Origin: Symbiodinium natans
Lineage: Eukaryota > Sar > Dinophyceae > Suessiales > Symbiodiniaceae
DNA: 64,000 nucleotides
Direction: 5' to 3'
NCBI GenBank assembly: GCA_905221605.1
Contig: CAJNDS010000439.1
Location: 1-64,000, forward strand
The notes under the pieces were generated by a model. It was not told the DNA's origin and did no database searches. It saw only the letters and a program-made list of their open reading frames with translations. Made by a program: the position numbers and the translations under genes. Shown piece by piece: positions 12,716-24,900 of this stretch; positions within the stretch are counted from its first letter, which is position 1; every line of letters starts with the position of its first letter.

Positions 12716-12724
12716 ACAACCGCG

Positions 12725-13560
12725 TTCGGTCAGTAGTGAAAAGCAACGAACAGACGTATCGCACTTATGGCGGCATGAAACTGCCAGCCATGTGGCCAGT
12801 CATCCGGGCCGGTGTGTTCCGGCTCCTTGGAGGATCTCTCTCGCCAGCTTGGGCAGGCTTCCCAGCCTTCGGCTCGTAGGAGCTCACGGGCTTCGGCAGC
12901 AGCGCGCAGGCTGGGGGCATTGTCATCGCGGTCGGCAAACTCAGGCAGCCGGGCGTGGATCACCGGCAAAGCATCTTGCATGCCGGCCCAGTATGTTGCG
13001 GGGCTCGTGTGCTCCGCCGATTGCAGTCCAGGCCGCCGAAGTGCGCATGCGGAGCTTCTGGCTCATCCGCACCCCCAATACATTGCTTGAGGGTATGCCA
13101 GACGGCTCGATCATCGGCGCGGGCAAAGGCGAGGATCTCCTGCGGCGGCACCGTGCGAAGGGCGTGGTTGGCACGGGGGGAGGCACGAAGCAGCAGGAGC
13201 AGCCATGAGCATTGCAGGCCCGGCAGCTTTGGCAGCTGGCGGAGTAGCTGCTCCTCGTCCTCGAGGCGGCGAGTTTGCCCAGGCAGGGGTGCCCAGAACG
13301 ATGATGCCGCGCTGATCGGAACGCAGGTCACCTCGCCAGACTTCATCACCGAGCGAGCGCCCATCACTCGTGTTTTGCTTAATATTTTTTTGCCTAAATT
13401 GGACCCGATGCCACAGTGGTCGGCTACGGCCTCAACAGTGGTGTCCAACGACGTCCTGGCGCGCGGGGGCGTCGTGGTGATGTAGAGGACGCCCGACGCC
13501 TCGCATGTCGCTGCTCCGAACGCCGTGCACGTGGCCGTGGCCGTGGCCGGCGCGGTGGGC
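12725..13560 (-). mobile_element. Non-LTR retroelement fragment, reverse-transcriptase domain, - copy
   Basis: The - strand, read from high to low coordinate, gives TTPPRARTSLDTTVEAVADH, CGIGSNLGK, EEQLLRQLPKLPGLQC, SPRANHALRTVPP, FARADDRAVWHTL and FGGL. After a frameshift it continues with MQDALPVIHARLPEFADR, EGWEACPSWRE and WPHGWQFHA. These follow the same order as the + copy and extend it. The Asp-Asp catalytic box that should precede the first motif is missing or shifted, so the copy is not functional. It ends abruptly near 12,725 against the + fragment. Confidence 0.8.
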
Positions 13561-13817
13561 GGGGACGGGGGCGTGGACGGTCTGGCCGCGAGCACGCTTC
13601 TCCCCCGTCCATCCCGGCTGTAGCCCAAGCCGACGCTCCTCAGCTTCCAGCCGAGCCCTCCGCACCTGCCACTGTCCCCCCCGCTGCGCCTGAACGTCGT
13701 GCCCTGTCCGCCGAAGCAGCGTTTCGAGTAGGGCTTGAAAGTTCGGACGACGTCGACCTCGAGGCCACCCTGCGCAGGCGTGTCTTGACGCACCACACCG
13801 GCATCGCCGGGCCGTGA
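13416..13817 (+). other. GC-rich open frame with an Arg/Gly-rich segment, perhaps a retroelement N-terminal piece
   Basis: A 133-codon + frame contains repeated RGRGR, a Pro/Ala-rich spacer and ESSDDVDLEATLRRRVLT. The last part resembles the segment before the reverse transcriptase in these elements (VDL-x2-x-L-x-RRV). Its left half overlaps the - strand fragment, so it could equally be an antisense shadow of GC-rich DNA. I cannot decide from this sequence. Confidence 0.25.
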
Positions 13818-14444
13818 CAGGCAGCAGTTGCAACCCCCGGCTGAAAGTGTTGCTTGTCCAAGGCATGCCAGGCTGAGACGATGCTTGGGTTGATGTGATG
13901 CTATCCTTGGATGGCAAGGTTGTGTCAAAAACACTTGCGGGACTTTCGGACAGCTCTGTTCAGTGCCTTTCCAAGTCCTACCAAAGAGTCACATCACTTG
14001 TGGGATTATGCACTTAGGACGTCGGCCCTTCAAGATGCCGCAACTTGTTGTCACATGTTTCAGGATGATGTGACCAATGCCCCAGCCTCACTCACCGTTG
14101 TGTCTGTTACGACGTCGTCCGTCCGCTCCCTGATTGATGACTGGGCTGTGGCGTGCCGGGCAACATGCCACAAGCTGAAGCAAACCCCGAAGCGGAGGAA
14201 GTGGCCTCGCCGCATGCAAGCTGTTCAAGTAGCTGCTGCCCTGTCCGGGCCCCGAGTCCAACCCGCTCCGCAAGACCACACAAACCTTTGATGCTGTCAA
14301 AGGGTTTGTCTTCAATTTTGGCTTTTCTGGTGGTGTGAATCCTGCTGGAAATGCTCTCGCCGCTGGCACATGGTGGTGCATGGCAGCGTACTTGCAGTTC
14401 CTTGGAGCTCAATGGGGATTTGCCCCAGGATGTCGACGACCGGC

Positions 14445-14660
14445 CGTTGGAGTGCTGAAGCCGTTGAGTTTGCCCGCCAGCTTGCACGCTCGCACTCCCG
14501 TGCTGCGCCGGTATCCGCCCGCGCTGCTTGCATCTCCGCCTACGTGCAGCGTTGGTCTGCTCTCCTCTCCTTCGCAGCCACACGAGCCTTCTGTGCAAGC
14601 CTGCTCTCCCTGCCCCTCCACAGCGCCTCCAACATCGATTGGGACATCCCGTGTGGATTT
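14445..14660 (+). mobile_element. Retroelement C-terminal end, copy 1 of 3
   Basis: One frame gives GRWSAEAVEFARQLARSHSR, YVQRWSALLSFAATRAF and ASLLSLPL. This is the conserved end of a non-LTR element polyprotein (VGGRWS, RWSALLAFAAARAFAASLLSLP). The frame then runs on without the usual stop, so the very end is altered. Two more copies of the same segment follow at intervals near 1.1 kb. Confidence 0.8.
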
Positions 14661-14879
14661 GTGGATTCACATGTCCTGCTTGGAGTCTCCTTGGGGGCCC
14701 AATTTGATGGGACATCCCGCTTGCCATGTCCTTCCAAAATGCATATGCTGTTGACTGAGCTGTCGTCTGCAGGCTTTCCAATGCATGCGCTCCTTCTTTG
14801 CCTTTCGTACACGGTTAATACCGTCGGCATCCCATGCGATCGAACTCACAGTTCAAGTTCCCTTTTTCGAAAACAGGTC

Positions 14880-15345
14880 AATGGGCCTTGCTCAAGAAGA
14901 TCCTGAGGTGCTACGCAGTACCTCGGGTCGTCTTGACCGAGATTTTGCGGCTGGCTGAAAACGAACCGGCGTCCTGGTCAGCCAGCGTGCTGCGCAAAGA
15001 GCAGCAACTGGGACTACCAGTGCTCGGTATTGAGACCTCGGTCCTTTCTATCAAGCATATCAAGGCTAAGTTGCACTATCACGCTGTGACAGTTGTCCTT
15101 CCTGCTGTCCGCGCGCGTGAGCAGGCAAATTGGCACTCCTGTTCAAAAGCCATCCAGCACTGGTTAGGCTACTCGAAGCTGAGTTGGACGTGGCAGAACG
15201 CGGGATTCGCATCTCCGATGCCCAAGCTTGGGCTCAGCTTAAACTTCAAGCTGCTCTTGGGCCTGCTGCTCCATGCAGATTTTGTTCCACGAACCTCTTG
15301 GATGATATCGAGCATTAGTTTTTTGACTGTGATGTGGCACTGCGC
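14880..15345 (+). mobile_element. Second-family retroelement fragment with Cys/His end
   Basis: One frame gives LGIETSVLSIKHIKAKLHYH and LPAVRAREQANWHS. A frameshift near 15,140 leads to SHPALVRLLEAELDVAERGI, ISDAQAWAQLKLQAAL and CRFCSTNLLDDIEH, then an in-frame stop and FFDC. C-x2-C-x6-D-x-IEH-x-FF-x-C is the shape of the zinc-finger-like motif at the end of several LINE-type reverse transcriptases. It is a degraded piece lying between copies 1 and 2 of the other element end. Confidence 0.55.
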
Positions 15346-15515
15346 TGATGCTCGGAGGTCAGTCGGCAGCAATCGGAATGATGCTTGGAGTGTCACTCGA
15401 TGGGTGCGGGCGTCAGGCGAGCTCCTACGACACCTGGACAAGCGCTGAGAAACCAGGGGTGCGCTCTTCCCTAGACAGTCTTGCCAGCGCGTCACTCATG
15501 GTTGCATGATTTTTT

Positions 15516-15785
15516 TTGGTTTTGGGCCTTGAGGTTGGCGGGCGCTGGAGCCGCCAGGCCGCCCTGTTTGTCAGGCTGCTTGCTCGATGCCGGGCCCGAG
15601 CCGCTCCTGCTGCGTCACGGGCAGCGTGCACTTCCGCGTTTGCGCTGCGCTGGTCGGCACTCCTCGCCTTTGCAGCCGCCCGTTCTTTTGCAGCCCTCCT
15701 TTCCCTTCCTGTCTCCGGCACAGCAAACGTTGATGGAGAATCGCCTCTCGTCAGCGACATCGTTGCTGACTCAGCCGAGCAGTAA
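15516..15785 (+). mobile_element. Retroelement C-terminal end, copy 2 of 3, with stop
   Basis: The best preserved copy. A single open frame gives VLGLEVGGRWSRQAALFVRL, LARCRARAAP, SAFALRWSALLAFAAARSF and GESPLVSDIVADSAEQ, then a TAA stop at 15,783. The ending DGE-x-PL-x-SD-x-x-ADSA is how these element proteins terminate. The overlapping 274-codon - strand frame is its shadow. It lacks everything upstream of VLGLEVGG and is therefore 5'-truncated. Confidence 0.85.
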
Positions 15786-16639
15786 CTCCTTAAGACAGAC
15801 CAGCTTGAAAATACACGATCCGCCTTCTCTCTTCCATGCACGGGCCTTCGCCAATCCCAATCCTGTTGGGGTTGTGTGAGGGGTCTTGCGCTGGCTGCGA
15901 TGCTTGGCTGCCGGGGATCGTTTCGGACAGACATGGGCACTGGTCTTGTCACACCCTGGCAAGTCCGTTCGTCCCTGCCTTTTCCGCTTAGTGCTGCCTG
16001 CAGTAGGCTAGGCCTCCGACCTTGATCATTGGCCCATCTCGCGGGAACAAAAAAAAACTTGGCATCACCGTCGAGCCGCGGCCGGCCAAGTGCATGAGAA
16101 ATAGGGCCCAGTTGGGTCATCAAGCCTGCCTGCTCATCCACTGCCACCGCCTCGCATGGGCTGTTACACGCGCAAGAACAACTCCGGATCGCCAGCGTCC
16201 CGCTCAATGTCGGGCGCCGCCTCCCTCCCCACCTCCCACCGCATCCCAATGGGGCATGGTCCCCAGTGCCTGGAGAAACGCCTCAGCCTGTGAGACCGCC
16301 AAGCCAGCACCAGGTCCTCCAGGCCCAAGCTGCCAGCGTGGCCACGTGCACAGTGCCAGCAGCAATTTTTTTCTCCAACGCAGCCAGCGGTCGTGGGGGC
16401 GGCGCGAGTCAGGACCGGCGGAAGGGCCCAGCCTCGCGTACTGGACCGTGGCGGAAAAAGGTGCGAAGAAAAGATGTGCTCCAGATGTCCTGCGCCGGAA
16501 GCAAGCCGCCGGCTGGGCCCATGGTCACATGCCAGGTCCAGCGCATCCAACGGCAGCCCCCCATCATGGACGTTGCTGGCCAAGGGCTGCCCAAGGCCGT
16601 ACTCCCGCATCCGATACCACCCACGCCACCTTGCTGTTC

Positions 16640-16833
16640 ATGTTGTTCTGGACATTGAAGTCGGTGGCCATTGGAGCTGCGAGGCGGCATCGTTCACCCG
16701 TTTCCATTTTCCGAGCGGCATGCACATCCGCCTTCGCGCTCCGTTGGTAAGCGCCTCTCAATTTTTTGCAGCGGTTTGGTCCTTCGCGGTCAGCCTTCTT
16801 GCTTTGCCCCTGGCCGGGAATTTCAGCGCCTGA
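16640..16833 (+). mobile_element. Retroelement C-terminal end, copy 3 of 3, frameshifted
   Basis: VVLDIEVGGHWSCEAASFTR in one frame, FRAACTSAFALRW in the next, and SQFFAAVWSFAVSLLALPL in the first again, ending at a stop at 16,833. These are the same segments in the same order as copies 1 and 2, broken by two indels. Confidence 0.75.
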
Positions 16834-16869
16834 AGCAAAACAAGAAGCTGAGAGCCATTTGAAGTATGA

Positions 16870-18950
16870 GTCAGGGACCACGGCCCCTAGGAGGGCCCCA
16901 GGATTGAAACATACGGCAAATAAAAAAAAACTTCTCAAGGCCGAAAAACCTTCCCTGGACGTGTGCCCTTCAATATCCTTTCGTTTTTTTTTTGCTTTGG
17001 TTTTCAAGACCGCAAGCGCTCCGAAGCATCCATAAAGCCAATGCCCGCATGCTTGCAACTCAGTTTTGCCAATAGCCGAAGGTCTTGTGGATTCGGTTCG
17101 TGGTAAGCATGAGCTCCGGTGTTGCAAAAGTGACGTGCGAGTGGGAGCATCGGGCGCACATTGGCTCAAGCAAACCAGGGTTGTGCATCCCTTCGCTGCG
17201 CGGCCTTTATGCCCGCGCTATGGCCTTGCAATTGCACATTCGACCGCTGAGCGGGAATACGCTGACGTTGCAAGACAGGAGTTAGTCTCGTTTGTTGAGA
17301 AGTTTGTGCACGTGCATGTTGTTGCAGATGGTCTAGTTCTGTTTTCGCATCGAAGGCTAACAGCAAGCTCGGCGGAGACCGTCGCCAGCTTGACCACCAG
17401 GGTACGTGCCATGTGCGGTGATGCCGCTAAGATGCACAGTTCTGATCGTTCAGGGAGCATCGAGCCTTTGCCGCGCTGCCCAGGTGGCTGGTGAAGGATC
17501 AGCTTTTCGACTGTGTTTGGTTTCAGGCCTCACCCAGGCATGCTTACACAGTGTTGTGGACGATTGGTCTACATTGATTTCACGTGTTTTCTCCGGACTT
17601 TCTTTGCAGACATTGTTCAAACCCAGTATGTGAGGAAAAGGCAAATGTAAATGCCTTGTGGGGGTACGCGGCGGAAGCAAAATTAAATTTTGCAGGACAG
17701 AGTTGTACATGCTTGCCAGGGGATCGCTTGACTGTGCTGGATGAGTCCAGTTCCCTCACGGCTTCTGGTACCTCAGCTGGATGGGCAACTGGGTTTCTTC
17801 TGTTCTCGTGAATTGGCTAAGGCTTGCCCAGCGTGTAAGGCAACACATTAGGGTCTCAGCATGCAAGGCGTTCCCGACGGAGCGATGTTGCTGGCGAGAA
17901 GCCGCTTGCCAGTTTGATTGTGCTTCAAACTCTCCCAAGTAGATCATCGGTGCCTTGTACAAGGACCTCACCATGCCGCACACTTGACGTTGGAGAAGAA
18001 GAGTGACACCATGAGCCCCATGTTTTGGCGCTAAGCCTGCGGTGCTGTGCCTTCATGGTCATGCCATTAACGAGATGCTTTGCGTTCCGTAAGCAGTCGA
18101 AAAAAGGCGTTGGGAGCAGCATTTAAAAGCGAAGGCAGAAGCATTTTGAAACTGTTGCGCCACATGCTTTTGACTACTCTTGGCCCAGGGATTTGGCTCC
18201 AGCAGTGTTCTCACTGGTGCCATGCCATGGCGGCGATGGATACCAGCGTAAGTTTGGCGCAATTCGCTGAGGACGCGCTCCGATATCTTGTGGGACATGC
18301 ACACATCGAGGATGTTTTTCGTTTGGCCTTCCTTGTTTTGTTTTATCTCTCTCTCTCTCTCTCCCAAATGGCTGCGGCAACCCGTGCGGAGTACCAACAT
18401 GCGTTGCAGATTTCATGCAGGATGTCCTGTAGGTCATGTCTGGAGGGTGTTCTTGCCCCTTACCCATTTTGCTTTGTGCTGCGCATTGCTAATCTTTGCG
18501 ACATCCATTGTGATGCAGGACACGACACAGGCCTCCAAAGAGCAGCCAACACAGAAGGAGATCCGCTGTCGACGACTTGTGGCAGAGACTGCCAATCCCA
18601 GCTCGCGTTATGCTACTAGTCGATGGTGAGAATCGGCTTTGACCTCCATGTTGCGTTGGTCATGCCAAGACTTTGCTTCGTCCGGTCTCGGAAAGGGCTC
18701 TCTCAGTCTTGGAACCCAGGTTGGCAACACACCGAAAGAAGAGCTGCTGCTGGAACACGTGTCCTGATGGAGTTCGCTTAAAGAGCCCCTGTAGATGTTC
18801 TCAGCTATGCTTAAAGTTTTGATCAGTGTGGCTGTTACATGAACAGCTCTGTGGTGGCATCCTTTTTTTGGTTGGAAAAGGCTTCATCTTCACCACTTCA
18901 TCTGGACTCCCCTTGCGCATTCCATGAAACTTAGAGAGGCATAGCCATAC
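16870..18950. other. Stretch without an assigned gene; may hold 5' exons of DRC7
   Basis: No convincing exon was placed. A short frame at 17,220 starts MALQLHIRPLSGNTLTLQ, which resembles the first strands of ubiquitin-like folds but has no continuation. A segment at 18,520-18,625 (DTTQASKEQPTQKEIRC, then SSRYATSR) follows a CAG and could be an upstream DRC7 exon. A TC microsatellite lies at 18,347-18,364. Confidence 0.35.
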
Positions 18951-18973
18951 AAATGCTGAGAACTCACGTCCAG

Positions 18974-21900
18974 GTTCGGGAATTTGAAGACCAGTTCGTG
19001 AACGTCTACGGCAACCGCTTCCTTTTCCTTTGCCCACCGAACGAGTCCGCAAGCGGCGATTAGCCCCCACTCTGCCATCTTCAGTCCTCAGCCCTCCGAA
19101 CTCTTCTTCCGAGCCTTTGCCGCGTCACCGGTTTGTGTTTTTTGCGTACGTTTGCGTGTGAACCAGGTATGGGGTGCCCAAGTTCTTGCCGACCACACTG
19201 CGACCCACGCAGCTGGGCGGGCAGTCGAGCTGTTGTGGCTGAAGTGTTTTGCAGTGCGCAATGCCAGTCAGCATGCAAAGCCGAGGCACCTCCCGTACCA
19301 AGAGATTTACGAGTACAAGTCCTGTGCAAAGTTCCTTGCTGACTTTTTCAATTATGTTCCTTGGCCGCCGACATACGTTACCCACCAAAGCCCAGCAACT
19401 TTTGCAGAACCGCGTGGACTTCGGGCCAGGATGAACTCCATCCAGCTGACAGATATCCCACAGTAGTGCCGGCTCCAGCGTCCGTGCTCAACTGGCAGGC
19501 CTGCGCCCCTGGGTGGGGTTGTGCAGTGTGCCGCACGTGCTTCTCTTGCTTGTGAACAATGCAGGCTGGGGATTGTTTTGACTTGTCCATTGCGCTTGCC
19601 TCCTTGCTGATTGGTGTGGGCTGCTCGTCGATTAGCATCAGGTGGCTTACAGACCTGCTGAGTCTTGTGTTAGACGTCTGCCGCGTACCTTGTGGTTTGC
19701 ATTGAGGTTACGATGCGTACTGCGTCAGCGGCTTTGCGCCGAGATTCATCACGACCCGCTGCTCGGCCTTACGTAGTCGGCAGGAGCTTTTGCAAATCGG
19801 GCCTTTTTGAATTCATCATCTTGACTTTACTCACAGTAGTATGTCCCACGTGAATAGAGATCCCATCTTTAGCACATTGCCTTGAAAGTTGTGTCTTCTC
19901 TAAGGCAATGAGGCACGCAGTGCATGCCCACAGCTGGATGCCGATATCGAGGAGACCAAGGAAGAGGACAAGCAGGAGCGTAGCGAATAACGAATGCCTT
20001 GCGCCTTGCATGGCCGGTCTGAACGCCTTGAAGACAGTAGTTCAACGACCAGTGTTGCCGCACTCAAGGAACATGTGCTCACGGCGCACCGCGTGGCTCG
20101 ATGCTCGTGTTTCGCAGTGTCAGCTTTTGGATTCGCAGATGTGTTGTTTGCTCCAATGGGCAGATCTTGCTTGCTGCCCGTGTTTTTTGTTGCTTTGTGT
20201 TTCATTGTTTTGTTTTGTATTGTTTTGTTTTGTTTGTTTTGGTTTTGTTTTGTTAAGTTTTGTCTTGTCTTGTCTTGTCTTGTCGTGTCGTGTCATCGTG
20301 TCGTGTCGTGTCGTGTCTTGTCTGGTCATGTCGTGTCCAGTCCTGTCCTGTCCTGTGCTGTGCCGTTCTGTTCTGTTTTGTTCTGTTCTGTTTTGTTTTG
20401 TTTTGTTTTGTTTTGTTTGAGGTAAGCACTTTCCAGCTAGTTTGAACTGTTGGTGCCAATGTCCTTTGCTACTCATACCCGCTTCAAGCTTCAGCATGGG
20501 ATCTCTCATCTCCGTCTCCTGTCCTGAGTCTCGTATCTGGAGCTCGCCCAGCACACAAACACGCGTCCGCCGGCCAGAAGTCGTTTCTATGAAATGGGTA
20601 GTGCTCTGGAAAGGCTTGCTATCAGGCTAGGTCTGGCAATCTGCGTTGCTGGCTTTAGAGGAGGAGGACGAGTTTGTCATTCCGAAGAAGCCACCGCTGA
20701 GGCTGAATCCGAGGGCTCAGCGCAAAACCTCAACTCTGCAGGACGTGCTGCGGGGGTTTTCTAGGTTTTCTAGGCTGCTGCGGCTTAGCTGCCAAGCCAT
20801 CCTTTTATCCTTTTTGAAGCAGGAGGCTAAGTGGGAACACTGGGTTTCAAGATGGGAGGTAGCTGTGGAACACTGAACCAAATGAAGTCGGTCAAAAACT
20901 TCCGAGCAGGTCTGAATACAAGGAGGCAAAGGCCAGGGCAGAGGAGGCGGATCGCATCCGCAGCTCTGCAGCAACTTTGGTTTCGGGGACGCAGCATGGA
21001 ACGCAGTTTTGAGCATGACACTTCTCATGCTCGTCGAAACCGTTCAGGTCTTGAAGAGGAGGAGATGAAATCGGATTCAGAAGATGATCCGTCCAGTCCC
21101 TTTGCTGCTTCAACCTCCAAGAATGTTCAGCACCAGCACAAGCTTGAATGAGGGCGGTGGCGGTGGTGCCAGTGCTATTAGTACAGATGCTATGCAGACA
21201 AATTTTTCTGGTTGGAGCGTCGCAAGATTCGCGAAGCCGCAGCACCCAAGGCGACGAGGATGAGTTCGAAAACCGGCGCATCCATTGCTGGGTCTTGGTG
21301 CGAAAGGGGTCGCGCGAGGCAGGAAGCGTAAATGGCAGAAAAGGCCCAGTCTGGTATGCCCCCTGCAGGTTGCTGAAGACATGTACCTCGAGCCAACCAC
21401 CGGCCGCATCTACTCAGTCAGACGATGTCCATACCTCAAGATTGACTTGATCTGGAACCATCGCAATCTTTGGGTCAACATGCAGGCGCTGGCAAAGGGC
21501 GGGGGGTTGAGACACATCATGGCTCTGGCCGTAGTATGCCTCGGCAGTTCTCACAAATGCAGGTCTGTGGGGCCTCACACGTCCAGCTCGATTTGTACAA
21601 CTCCCGCTACTTCGAGTACGTGATGTCAGGGCCCCAGAAGGCCTCCAGAGGTTCATCTCTCAGGTTGGAAACTGGGTTTAGGGTTTAGGGTTTAAGGAGT
21701 CCAGTCTGGGTTCAAAAGGGTCTATTAAAAAGGGGCTCTGCAAGATCCAGTGCTTGGTGGTCCCAGCTGATGCTCAGAGTCTGGCTTCAAAAACAGATGC
21801 CAGAAAGCAAGGTTGGACGCCGATAATCCCAGCGGCGACTTGGGCAGTGGGCGATACGAGGGTGATGACACAGGTGCGGGTCAAAAGGGGTCAAATCAAA

Positions 21901-24900
21901 GGTGTGAGGCACAAGGCCTGAACCCGACTCCAGTTGGGCGCCTTCAGCTCGCCAGGCCCTGTGACTGCCGTTCCGTCCTCCGCTGGCAACCTGGACACAG
22001 ATGAGAGCCGACGGGCCGAGCAAACAGCACAGCCACTTGCTTGCGACTATGCTTGTGACGGAGACGTCGAATGCCTGTTTGTGCGGCATCTATGGCGTTC
22101 GGTCGATTTTGGGAGCTGCGTCAGAGTGTCGATAGCCTTGTCAAGCTCGTGATGGTCCCTTTACTGCAGGATCCTGGATCTGCCATCGCCCTGGAGCGAG
22201 CGACCGGACATACCCCGTGAAAAATTCCATGCGCGCTGCTTTCAAGGGGACCCTCAGAAGAAGCCAGGGTTTTGTTCTTGTATGTCGGAAGGAATGGCTG
22301 ACAAACTGAAACCAGAAGGTACTTGTCGCCTCTACAGTGTCTGCAACGGAGTAGAGATCGCAGTTCCTGCAGCACTTGTGGATTCGGCTCCAGATATCAG
22401 GAGAAGACCATCTTCTACCACAAGTGCAAGGTCGAGCAGTATGCGCCATACACGCAGGATGACGGCCTGGTGCAGCGCATCACCCTCTACAAGGACCTGG
22501 TGTGCTGCTTGAGATTCCCTGTTCTGGGCAAAAGCAGATATCTGTACCTTGGGAACAGGATGTTCGCCGGCAAATCCCACTGGAAATCCGGGAGCGCTTC
22601 AAGCACCGGAAAGACAAGCTCTTCGAGCGCAAGCGCCGTCCTATGCAGAATGCACCTTGGCGGGGGAGCTTGGGAATTTTCAAGGGGCGTTTCGTAGGTA
22701 AGGACAGTGTTTCTATTTGTTTCGGATCCGAATGAATCCGTAGAACATGGAACATTGTTTGGCCAAGGAGACGCTTGAGCGCTTCCTTCCCGGTCGGCCC
22801 TCCACCTCTGCCTCCAATGCGGGTGGTGCCCTGAAGGAGTACCGCGAGGCAGAGGGGCCTTGTTGCAGTTAATCGGCCGGACCTTCCCTTGCAAGCACTC
22901 CTTGGTCAGATCAGCGCCCTCAGCCGCGAGCTGATTTTCTACAAGTCCCGCTTGGATGGTCTTGTCCGCTCGGTCGAGATCATTGGCAGGACGTGTTCAG
23001 TGTGAGGTCTGTGCAGCTCATTAACTCTGTCTGGGTACAGACTGTGGGAGTACTGGTGCAACATGTGCTGTAGGAATGCGGGGTTCTCGTTCTGAACTTT
23101 GGCACTTAGTGCTCTCGTTGCAAGATGAAAAGGATTCAACCTGGATTAGGCTGCGGCTCGCTCAGGGTGCCGGAGTCTTGTGTGTTGGGGTTTCGGGGCT
23201 TTCCTTGCTGACTGCACTCTTTTGCGTGGCACACACGTAGGGGGTTTGGGGGGTCCCCCACGTTGGGGAGGAGGGGGGTGGAGACCCTGGTCTGCTTGAA
23301 TAAGAAAGAATCTGAACTCATGCTGCGCCGGATGCAGGAAGATGTTCGAGTATTTCGAAGACCGTGATGACCGTCTGATCTACCACTCAGCACCTGGACG
23401 GCATTTTAAGATTTCGAGCTGTGCAGCAGCGACGCAAAATCTCAAATCCTGGCAGCTTTCGTGAGAAAGGTGCTGTTAAGTACGCTAGGTGACTCTGGAT
23501 CCTACAGCCATGACAAGCGGCACTCTTCGTGGTGGGCCCAAGAGCAAGGACTGCTGTGGCGGCACAGTTCAGTGCAGGTCCACTAGACCTCGGAAACAGG
23601 GCTCAGTCCCCTGCAGACCTCACCCCAATCCCAACAGGAAAAACCGCGGTGTGGGAAGACCTACCCCCAACACCCGATCTCCAACCTCACAGGAACCACA
23701 GACTCGTCCACCCGCATCTCATTGTTGTGGTCGTGTACACCCGACTTAGCCGAAACACTAAACCAGCATCTGGCAAAACGAAAGTGGAGAATGCAGTTTA
23801 TCAACCCCGTTATGACCCTTCGTTTCTCGCCCGAATGTGTTGTCGTGCATTGGCATGGTTACAGGGCTTACATCACATTTCCCGACATGTTGCACTTTCT
23901 GACTTTCGCGCAATGTCTTCCAGTCATGGTGTGAGGGTGGTAGGGTTGCGGCGGAGTGAAACATTCTTTATCCTGTATGTTGATATGTTGGCCTTTCTTT
24001 CCGACGCCGCCCGCGTGTAATTGCATGGCGAGAACCAGTTGCAGAACACGTTGCAAGGCTGCGAGACACTGTTGCGAAGGGGACACAGCCAGGGCAAAGC
24101 CGACCTTGTCTAAAAGGTTGTGCATGTCTTGCATCAACGTCCGATGCTTGGAGCGACATTTTGGCAGAAGTGGGTGGCCAAGGCCAAAACCAAGCCAAAG
24201 ACAAGCCAATTGTAAACTTGCAATGCGTGGGTTAAGACTTTGGCAAATGTTGGGGAGGGCGGTGGCAGAGCCTCCAAAAATCCGAGCTTTTGAGCAGTTC
24301 AAATGTTCTGCGAGGGGAGCATCAGGCAGAATGTAAAGAGCACAGCGTGTGTCAAGGCGAAGATTCGGGCTTGCAACACGTCGGAACATGTCGATTCCCG
24401 CAACATGATGGCTTCATCTGCTCAATGTGCCATGTGCCCCGAACTCTTGTGGGGGGGGGGGGCCAACAAAACCCCCCCAAAAAGGTGCATGCATTTGTTC
24501 TTGCGGCTCAGAGCAGAATTCTCCGTCGCTGTTCGCCAAAGTCAAGCCGAAAGAAACACCACAAAAGCGTAACTTATAACTAAGCACGTCACCAACCGAT
24601 TGTCTGTCAAAACGATGGGATGACTTGTTTGCGTGTCCTTGTGAGAGGGAGCGAGAGCACTGCCTTGCAACATTGCCGACTAGAAGGTAGTCAAGCTGGT
24701 GTGGGCTGCGTTGCAAGTGCTGATGTCATCTGCGGGTGTTGCTGGCCGCGGCGGCCAGGACACTTATCCTGTCGATTCTGTGGGAGAAGTGCCCATCAAG
24801 AAGATGACCCAGAAGTACGCTCGCAATCCAGAGGTTGGGACACGACTCACTCTGGCAGCGCTGAGGATTCACTTCAGGTTTCAAGACATGCTAGACATGC

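Noticed and set aside
15425..16249. 274-codon - strand frame
   Set aside because: It is antisense to the well-matched retroelement end at 15,516-15,785 and has no recognisable motif.
17220..17285. Ubiquitin-like start MALQLHIRPLSGNTLTLQ
   Set aside because: Only about 18 residues resemble the fold, the frame stops at once, and no following exon with the Lys-rich helix or Gly-Gly end was found.
20120..20554. Asp/Lys/Thr-rich - strand frame and Cys/Val/Leu-rich + frame
   Set aside because: Artefacts of the pentamer repeat.
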